Origin: Nanobdellota archaeon
Lineage (GTDB): Archaea; Nanobdellota; Nanobdellia; SCGC-AAA011-G17; JAFCDX01
Assembly: GCA_018816585.1 (NCBI GenBank)
Contig: JAHIVQ010000033.1
Span: 1 to 10,406 of the forward strand
DNA: 10,406 nt
Direction: 5' to 3'
Shown: one piece after another, positions 6,150 through 10,406 of the stretch
Numbering within the stretch: the stretch's first letter is position 1
How the letters are laid out: each line of letters opens with the position of its first letter
The notes under the pieces: model-generated
What the model was told of the DNA's origin: nothing
Database searches by the model: none
Seen by the model: only the letters and a program-made list of their open reading frames with translations
Position numbers and translations under genes: made by a program

Positions 6150-7934
6150 TTAAATTCTAAGCTCTACTTTTTTGTTCATATCCACAGCATCAAGAACTTT
6201 ACGACCAATTTCAGATTTTTTATTAATTCTGATTTCTCCATCAGAACCAACTATTGCACTTAAGACAAATTCATCACCAACATAAAAATCAGCTCTTTTT
6301 TTAATGTATTTATGCTCTAATCTAAATACTAAATGCTTTTTAGTCTCAGATATTTTATAATCCACTAATTCCTGGCGTTCTTTTATTTCTTCAATATCAA
6401 TACTTATACCAAGTTTTTTTTCTATAAAATCAATATTACATCCTTCTCTTCCTATTACTTCTCCAATTCTTGATTTTGGAACATAAACACGAACTCTGTT
6501 ATTGTCTATTAACTCTGCTTTTATATTACCATATCTTTTAAATTCCTGCTCTATTACTTTAACAGCAAGATTATTAACAGCAGGCAAGTTTTCAGTTTCA
6601 ACAGGAATAACAACTGTTTCTTCACCATAAGAATAAATTTCATATTCTAATTTATTATCTTCAAAGCTTCTTACTTCAACTACAGGACGTGCAAGGTCCT
6701 TTTCTACCATTCCAGAAGGCACTTTAACCTTCATTTTTAGTGTTAAAACTCTATTTACTTTTCCAGCTTCAATAAATATTAAAGTATCAACAATACTTGG
6801 AATCATTCCTGTTTCTGTTCTACCTATAAATCTCTGAATTGCATCTATTGGTGATGCTGAATGCAATACTCCAATACAATTACTTCCTGCCAGTCTTAAA
6901 TCAATGAATAATTTAAAATCTGGAGTGTCTCTAATTTCATCAAATATTATATTATCTGGTCTTGACAAGAATAAAATATCATGAATTTCCTCGCTTGTTG
7001 TAAAATTTTTACTATATTGTGTAATCTCATCTGATAATTGCAAGTCTCTTGGGCTTTCAACTGTTTTTGTTATTTTTCCCATTTTAACATATAATTCAGC
7101 TATACTTTGAGCGAGTGTAGATTTTCCACTACCTACTTCTCCAGAAATTAACATTCCTCTTGCTTTGTTTTTTATTCTCTCAAATAATACTTCAGGCAGA
7201 TTATAATCTTCAATATTTAATTTTTTAATTGGTCTTACAACTGTTATTTCCCATCCATCTGATATTGGCGGTTTGACAATAACAATCCTATAATTTTCAA
7301 ACTGAGCTATTGTCGATCCTCTTCTCTGAATTTCAACAAAGGAACCAGGAGCCATCCTTGTTTTTTCAACTGCATCTTTTGCTAATTCCTGAACTTGTTT
7401 GCTTGTTAGTTTGTCTTTTAATTTTTCAAGCTTCCATGAACCGGGATGACCTTTTTTTACAGCTATATGACATTTTTCTTTTATATGAACAGACATTGTA
7501 TCTTTATCAAAATAACTTTCAAGCATTAGTTTTAATTCAGGCTTTTTCATTTCTATAAATTTTAATTCAATTCCAAAAGCCCTTGCTGAGGCTGCTTGAA
7601 CTTTATCTGCTGTAATTAAAGTTGCTTTTTGATCATGTGCTATTGAACGTATTAAAGCATCAATTTCTCCTGATCTTGCTAATTGTATTTGAGAAATATT
7701 TGGTCTTGGACCTAGAAATTCTATTATTATTTTCTTTTTTTTCTGAAATTCTTGAAGTTTTTGAAGTTCATCAAGTCCAATAAAACCAATTTCAAGCCCA
7801 TTATTAGCTTGATTTTCTAGTTCTGCTATAGAAGCATTAGTTATTATTATTTTACCATCTAGCTTCTTTTCCTTAATTAGTTTTGAAGCTATTCCTTCTA
7901 TTATTACACTTGTATCAAGTAAATATTTTTTCAT
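6150..7934 (-). CDS. PIN domain - PilT/VirB11-like ATPase - KH domain protein (PINc/VapC-family ATPase)
   Basis: This is a three-domain protein of 594 aa, a family conserved in archaea (COG1855-like). The N-terminal PIN nuclease-fold domain spans about residues 1-130 and keeps the acidic set D7, E38, D92 and D110 (KYLLDTSVI, GEIDALI, LITAD). The central secretion-type ATPase has the Walker A GEVGSGKST (265-273), the Walker B-like NIIFDEIRD (D332, E333) and a downstream LHSASPIDAIQRF. The C-terminal KH domain has its GxxG loop as IGREG at 494-498, followed by FIEKKLGISIDI. The family is thought to be RNA-related (PIN plus KH) and its ATPase is a hexameric motor type, but the cellular role is not established. 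All catalytic motifs look intact. A TATA-like box lies near -28, so the mRNA is probably leaderless. Confidence 0.93.
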   Translation of the reverse strand: MKKYLLDTSVIIEGIASKLIKEKKLDGKIIITNASIAELENQANNGLEIGFIGLDELQKLQEFQKKKKIIIEFLGPRPNISQIQLARSGEIDALIRSIAHDQKATLITADKVQAASARAFGIELKFIEMKKPELKLMLESYFDKDTMSVHIKEKCHIAVKKGHPGSWKLEKLKDKLTSKQVQELAKDAVEKTRMAPGSFVEIQRRGSTIAQFENYRIVIVKPPISDGWEITVVRPIKKLNIEDYNLPEVLFERIKNKARGMLISGEVGSGKSTLAQSIAELYVKMGKITKTVESPRDLQLSDEITQYSKNFTTSEEIHDILFLSRPDNIIFDEIRDTPDFKLFIDLRLAGSNCIGVLHSASPIDAIQRFIGRTETGMIPSIVDTLIFIEAGKVNRVLTLKMKVKVPSGMVEKDLARPVVEVRSFEDNKLEYEIYSYGEETVVIPVETENLPAVNNLAVKVIEQEFKRYGNIKAELIDNNRVRVYVPKSRIGEVIGREGCNIDFIEKKLGISIDIEEIKERQELVDYKISETKKHLVFRLEHKYIKKRADFYVGDEFVLSAIVGSDGEIRINKKSEIGRKVLDAVDMNKKVELRI

Positions 7935-7954
7935 TTTCGTTATATTTATATACT

Positions 7955-7968
7955 AAAGTATATACTTC
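7955..7968 (-). promoter_or_regulatory. TATA-like palindrome before the PIN-ATPase gene
   Basis: AAGTATATACTT is a perfect 12-base palindrome centred about 28 bases before the ATG at 7934. A second box, TATATAAATATA on the minus strand at about 7940-7952, lies too close to the start to serve as TATA unless transcription starts inside the gene. Confidence 0.4.
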
Positions 7969-7975
7969 ATTCTTG

Positions 7976-8014
7976 CCAGATAACTAATAGAATAAGCAAC
8001 TTTTGGTTATCTGG
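7976..8014. repeat. 9-bp perfect inverted repeat with 21-nt loop
   Basis: CCAGATAAC (7976-7984) and GTTATCTGG (8006-8014) are perfectly complementary, and flanking G-U pairs could extend the stem. The repeat sits in the 108-base gap between trmI and the PIN-ATPase gene, downstream of the trmI stop and upstream of the palindromic TATA. No T-run follows on the minus strand, so it is not a classical terminator. A TATA-like CATTTAAATATAG (about 8027-8039, minus strand) lies just upstream. It could be a leader hairpin, a processing signal or a small RNA; the sequence does not decide. Confidence 0.6.
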
Positions 8015-8042
8015 TGTAAAGAAGTTCTATATTTAAATGTTT

Positions 8043-8741
8043 CTAACAAACTTTTCTAAGAAATATTAAGAAACCAGTGTGTCCTATTAATCTTGATTCG
8101 GGCCTTATTCTTTGATCAGTAATCCATTTTCTCTCTATAACTTCACTTGTTTTTATAATCATAAATGGCTCTTTTATATTTTTTATTAATTTAATAACCT
8201 GATTTATTGTTGGAAGATAACAAATTAAAAATCCACCTATCTTTAATGCTTTAGAAGCATGTTTTAAAACTTTCCAAGGTTCCATTAAATCCAATGTGAT
8301 TAAATCAAGATTTTTCTCTGAAATTCCTTTGTAAATATCTTTCTGCTTTATTTCAATATTTTTAAGATTTAAAAATTCAAAGTTTTTCTTTGCTATCTTT
8401 AAAAATTCTTTTCTATTTTCATAGGTAATTACTTTTTTGCATATATTTGCAAGATAAGAGCTTAAATATCCTGAACCAGATCCAGCATCAAGAACAACTG
8501 AATTTTTATTTATTCCAGTTTCTGTTATTATTAATCCAATATCTTTATTCAGAATAATAGCAGGGCCTTTTTTAATTTTCTTTACTAAATCAACAAATAA
8601 AGGATTAATTGCATAAACTATTTTTCCAGAATGAGTCTTGTTCTTCCCGAGTTTAACTTTTTTTATACTGCCTTCATTCAAGCTTACATTTTTATCTTCA
8701 ACAAGATACTTTCTTCCCTGCTTGTTTATTATTATCTTCAT
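8043..8741 (-). CDS. trmI: tRNA (adenine-N1)-methyltransferase TrmI
   Basis: This SAM-dependent enzyme of 232 aa makes m1A in the tRNA T-loop, at position 58 and, in studied archaeal homologues, also at 57. The N-terminal beta-rich domain leads to the family signature GPAIILNKDIGLII (59-72). SAM motif I is VLDAGSGSG (83-91), with the ribose-binding acid at E108. The catalytic-region LDLMEPW has D151. CYLPTINQV (174-182) and the C-terminal RPESRLIGHTGFL (213-225) complete the TrmI/Trm61 pattern. The length is slightly short but all motifs are present. The ATG overlaps the stop of the upstream LAGLIDADG gene (ATGA), so the two are co-translated. All three tRNAs in this window carry A58 with G57. 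Confidence 0.93.
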   Translation of the reverse strand: MKIIINKQGRKYLVEDKNVSLNEGSIKKVKLGKNKTHSGKIVYAINPLFVDLVKKIKKGPAIILNKDIGLIITETGINKNSVVLDAGSGSGYLSSYLANICKKVITYENRKEFLKIAKKNFEFLNLKNIEIKQKDIYKGISEKNLDLITLDLMEPWKVLKHASKALKIGGFLICYLPTINQVIKLIKNIKEPFMIIKTSEVIERKWITDQRIRPESRLIGHTGFLIFLRKVC

Positions 8742-9754
8742 TTTTTTATGTTGGTCGGGTTCGAATTTCTACTCAAAAGGCAATCTTTCATTTTATTTAA
8801 TTTATATGGATTAGATGAGCCAATGTCATTTAACCATTTTTTTAATTGATCTTTACCATTAATTTTTATCATATTATTATTTTTATCATAAGCTACCTTA
8901 AATCCTTTACTCTTTAAAATTTCTTGGATTTGTTTTATTAATTTTGGTTCTTTCATATGAATAGAAATAATGGGGTAATAAGGTATTCCTTTCTTATTCT
9001 TTCCAAGATAAAACGAACCATCCGTGTCAAAAATTCCCCTTAGGACATATTTTAACTTGCTAAAACCCAATGAATAAATGGAAGAATTTATCCTAAGATT
9101 CTCTTTTTTACCTATGGGAAATCTAAGTTTTTCATTTAAATATTTTAATAAAATCTTATGACTTAAAACAAATTCAGAAACATTGTTTTCTGATCTTATT
9201 CTGACTGTGCCATTTCTATTAAAAAGTTTTTGTATTGTAGACTTATAGTAATTTACATATTCTCTATCTAATTTTAGATTACTACTTATTCCTATAAGCC
9301 AAACTTTCTTATTTTTTATATTAAAATTACTTAACCACCCATCACCAAGTAAAATCCCGTAAAGTTCTAAAAATAAAGGATTACGAATATTTATACGAAA
9401 TTTTTCTTCTTCTAATCTTTCTTTGATAATAGCTGCTCTTTTACCCCCAAGTGCTTGTTGCCTTTTCATACTAGCTATACCCCTTTCTCTAATAATTTTA
9501 TGATAAGCATTCTTACCTCCTTTAATCAACCCCCAATTATCTTGTTTTATATCAAGAACATCTAATTTGTTAAACCAACTTTTATCGATTATACTACTAG
9601 GAAGATATCTATCTTTTAAATAAAACCAGCTTTGAAGAGTCTTAATCTGAAAATTAGTTTTTATAGATAATTCTTGAATAGAATTTACTTTATATTTATC
9701 TTTTAACAAATTAAATAATTTCTTTTTTGATTCCCTAGAAAGAAGTAACCTCAT
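8738..9754 (-). CDS. Stand-alone LAGLIDADG homing-endonuclease-like protein with N-terminal HTH
   Basis: This is a 338-aa two-motif LAGLIDADG protein. Motif 1 is LYGILLGDGWL (131-141, acid D138) and motif 2 is VLRGIFDTDGSF (237-248, acid D245). Both catalytic acids are kept, so cleavage activity is possible. Each motif is followed by the strand-rich saddle pattern, for example VWLIGISSN and YYPIISIHMKEP. Residues 24-47 (SIQELSIKTNFQIKTLQSWF) look like a helix-turn-helix. Residues 88-117 are a basic helix (RERGIASMKRQQALGGKRAA). It is a free-standing gene with its own promoter, not inside an intein or a group I intron. Its stop overlaps the trmI start, which suggests settled co-expression. It could be a mobile endonuclease or a domesticated DNA/RNA-binding protein. 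Confidence 0.88.
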   Translation of the reverse strand: MRLLLSRESKKKLFNLLKDKYKVNSIQELSIKTNFQIKTLQSWFYLKDRYLPSSIIDKSWFNKLDVLDIKQDNWGLIKGGKNAYHKIIRERGIASMKRQQALGGKRAAIIKERLEEEKFRINIRNPLFLELYGILLGDGWLSNFNIKNKKVWLIGISSNLKLDREYVNYYKSTIQKLFNRNGTVRIRSENNVSEFVLSHKILLKYLNEKLRFPIGKKENLRINSSIYSLGFSKLKYVLRGIFDTDGSFYLGKNKKGIPYYPIISIHMKEPKLIKQIQEILKSKGFKVAYDKNNNMIKINGKDQLKKWLNDIGSSNPYKLNKMKDCLLSRNSNPTNIKK

Positions 9755-9766
9755 AATTATACTAAA

Positions 9767-9795
9767 GAATAGGTTATATTTAAATTTACCTATTC
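9767..9795 (-). promoter_or_regulatory. TATA box flanked by an 8-bp inverted repeat (candidate operator)
   Basis: GAATAGGT (9767-9774) and ACCTATTC (9788-9795) form a perfect inverted repeat. The 13-base spacer, AAATTTAAATATA on the minus strand, contains the TATA box. The box lies about 26 bases before the LAGLIDADG start at 9754, consistent with a leaderless mRNA. A dimeric regulator bound here would block TBP. The HTH-bearing product of the gene itself is one candidate (inference). Confidence 0.55.
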
Positions 9796-9862
9796 AGCAA
9801 CTAGAATAATAGTAAATGTGGGGAGCAGGGCTCGAACCTGCGTAGGCACTAAGCCAGCAGCT

Positions 9863-9877
9863 TTCTTATTCAAAAAA
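9863..9877 (-). other. Short anticodon-loop intron of tRNA-Leu, 15 nt (position 37/38)
   Basis: The insertion after G37 must be removed to give a 7-base loop and the C31-G39 pair. Its BHB is relaxed: the central helix CTCA/TAAG has one C/A mismatch, and the inner stem is only about 2 bp (TT/AA). An alternative hairpin, TCAAG-TTT-TTTGA, is also possible. The position is canonical, but the exact cut sites are less certain than for the other introns. Confidence 0.75.
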
Positions 9878-9884
9878 CTTGAGG

Positions 9885-9907
9885 TTAGGCATTACTTTTT
9901 TGTAATT
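9885..9907 (-). other. Anticodon-stem intron of tRNA-Leu, 23 nt (position 30/31)
   Basis: The intron splits the 5' strand of the anticodon stem between G30 and C31. BHB elements are an inner hairpin ATTAC-AAAAAA-GTAAT, a central helix GGGC/GCCT (one G-U), a 5' bulge AGA and a 3' bulge AAC, each cut after the second base. The outer helix is poor in the unspliced form. Removal joins GCAG to CCTCAAG. Confidence 0.83.
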
Positions 9908-9958
9908 CTGCCCCGTTTGACCACTCCGGCATCCCCACTTATTAAAATTCTACTTTTG

Positions 9959-9972
9959 TTTTTATTTAAACC
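9959..9972 (-). promoter_or_regulatory. TATA-like box for tRNA-Leu
   Basis: The minus-strand sequence GGTTTAAATAAAAAC is centred about 28 bases before the tRNA 5' end at 9938. The rest of the gap up to 10052 holds the promoter of the ABC gene and nothing else I can recognise. Confidence 0.5.
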
Positions 9973-10023
9973 TTGCTTTATTAAAATGTAATTAGATTTT
10001 GTAACCATTTCATAATAGAAACA

Positions 10024-10033
10024 TTTTTAAATA
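10024..10033 (+). promoter_or_regulatory. TATA-like box for the ABC ATPase gene
   Basis: TTTTTAAATA is centred about 25 bases before the ATG at 10053, giving a predicted leaderless transcript. Confidence 0.5.
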
Positions 10034-10052
10034 ACCTTTGTGTTCCATATTA

Positions 10053-10406
10053 ATGATAATCCAGCTGGAAAATGTCAAGAAAGAGTATCAAATGGGCCTT
10101 GTTAAGGTAAATGCTTTAAAAGAAGTAAATTTAGGTATAGAAAAAGGCTCTTTCATATCAATTATGGGACCTTCAGGTTCAGGAAAGAGTACAATGATGA
10201 ATTTAGTTGGCTGCTTGGATATTCCAAGTTATGGTGCAATTTATTTGGATAAAACAAACATTGCAAAATTGCATGAATCAGATTTAGCATCAATAAGAGG
10301 AAAGAAAATAGGTTATATATTCCAGACATTTAATTTAATTTCAACTTTAACAGCACTGGAAAATGTAATGCTTCCAATGATGTTCCAGAATTTAAGCATA
10401 GAAAAA
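10053..10406 (+). CDS. ABC transporter ATP-binding protein (MacB/LolD/FtsE type), 5' part only
   Basis: This is the nucleotide-binding subunit of an ABC transporter; 118 codons are visible before the right edge. It opens with the typical IIQLENVKKEYQMGLVKVNALKEVNL. Walker A is GPSGSGKST (39-47), followed by the family's MNLVGCLDIPSYGAIYLD. The Q-loop is IGYIFQTFNLIS (Q91), then LTALENVMLPM. This sequence style is that of the LolD/MacB group, whose ATPases pair with FtsX-like permeases in export or envelope functions. Signature, Walker B and H-loop lie outside the window. The start at 10053 is supported by the TATA spacing and by homology to the family N-terminus. Confidence 0.93.
   Translation, partial: MIIQLENVKKEYQMGLVKVNALKEVNLGIEKGSFISIMGPSGSGKSTMMNLVGCLDIPSYGAIYLDKTNIAKLHESDLASIRGKKIGYIFQTFNLISTLTALENVMLPMMFQNLSIEK

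Larger units (their letters stand above)
9817..9938 (-). tRNA. tRNA-Leu(CAA) with two introns
   Basis: This is a class II tRNA on the minus strand. The acceptor stem is GTGGGGA/TCCCCAC with discriminator A. The D-arm is CCG/CGG with loop GAGTGGTCAAA. The long variable arm (15 nt) has stem GGC/GCC. The T-stem is GCAGG/CCTGC with loop TTCGAGC. The anticodon stem GCAGC/GCTGC and loop CTCAAGA (anticodon CAA at 9879-9881) form only when two insertions, of 23 and 15 nt, are removed. The spliced tRNA is 84 nt, normal for tRNA-Leu. The exon between the introns is only 7 nt (C31 to G37) and contains the anticodon. No CCA is encoded. Confidence 0.9.

Noticed and set aside
7310..7558. Plus-strand reading frame inside the PIN-ATPase gene
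   Set aside because: It is antisense to conserved coding sequence and has no promoter or recognisable product.
7976..8014. Hairpin as an intrinsic terminator of trmI
   Set aside because: No T-run follows the stem on the minus strand, and archaeal termination relies mainly on T-runs.
8738..9754. LAGLIDADG gene as part of an intein or a group I intron
   Set aside because: It is a free-standing reading frame with its own promoter and start, no split host gene surrounds it, and flanking genes are complete.
9863..9877. A UAA anticodon for the tRNA-Leu, using the TAA within the 15-nt insertion
   Set aside because: It would leave a 9-base loop or a mispaired stem; only the CAA reading gives a 7-base loop with a full GCAGC/GCTGC stem.
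1..10406. CRISPR array, insertion sequence or long direct repeats
   Set aside because: No regularly spaced repeats, transposase or terminal inverted repeats were seen.

Overview
This is a strongly AT-rich stretch of archaeal chromosome. The archaeal assignment rests on four things. Three tRNA genes carry short introns of the bulge-helix-bulge (BHB) type and encode no CCA end. There is a PIN/PilT-type ATPase/KH protein of a kind typical of archaea. There is a TrmI-type tRNA m1A methyltransferase with archaeal-style motifs. TATA-like boxes lie about 23-28 bases upstream of several start codons, which fits leaderless transcripts. Short intergenic gaps, extreme AT content and non-canonical tRNA introns suggest a small-genome lineage such as a DPANN archaeon; that placement is inference.

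Layout. From 1 to 2818 (minus strand) an unrecognised 297-aa protein is translationally coupled through an ATGA overlap to a class II P-type cation ATPase that runs off the left edge. From 2870 to 4761 (plus strand) tRNA-Gly(UCC) with a canonical intron is followed closely by a PIG-L/LmbE-type deacetylase, coupled by another ATGA overlap to a GT4 glycosyltransferase. From 4779 to 7934 (minus strand) lie two small helical unknowns, tRNA-Arg(CCU) with two non-canonical introns, and the PIN-ATPase-KH protein. From 8043 to 9938 (minus strand) lie trmI, a LAGLIDADG protein that overlaps trmI by ATGA, and tRNA-Leu(CAA) with two introns. At the right edge an ABC transporter ATPase of the MacB/LolD type begins on the plus strand and is cut off after 118 codons.

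How the parts work together. The common theme is RNA. Three tRNA genes with five introns in total share the window with TrmI, which methylates the T-loop, and with a KH/PIN-domain ATPase that may act on RNA. The membrane and envelope side is represented by the cation pump, the deacetylase-glycosyltransferase pair and the ABC ATPase.

The most unusual content is in the tRNAs. tRNA-Arg is interrupted in the D-loop and at the T-stem/T-loop junction. tRNA-Leu is interrupted inside the anticodon stem and again after position 37, leaving a 7-nt mini-exon that carries the anticodon. Each intron except the last folds into a clear or near-canonical BHB, and removing them restores complete cloverleaves.
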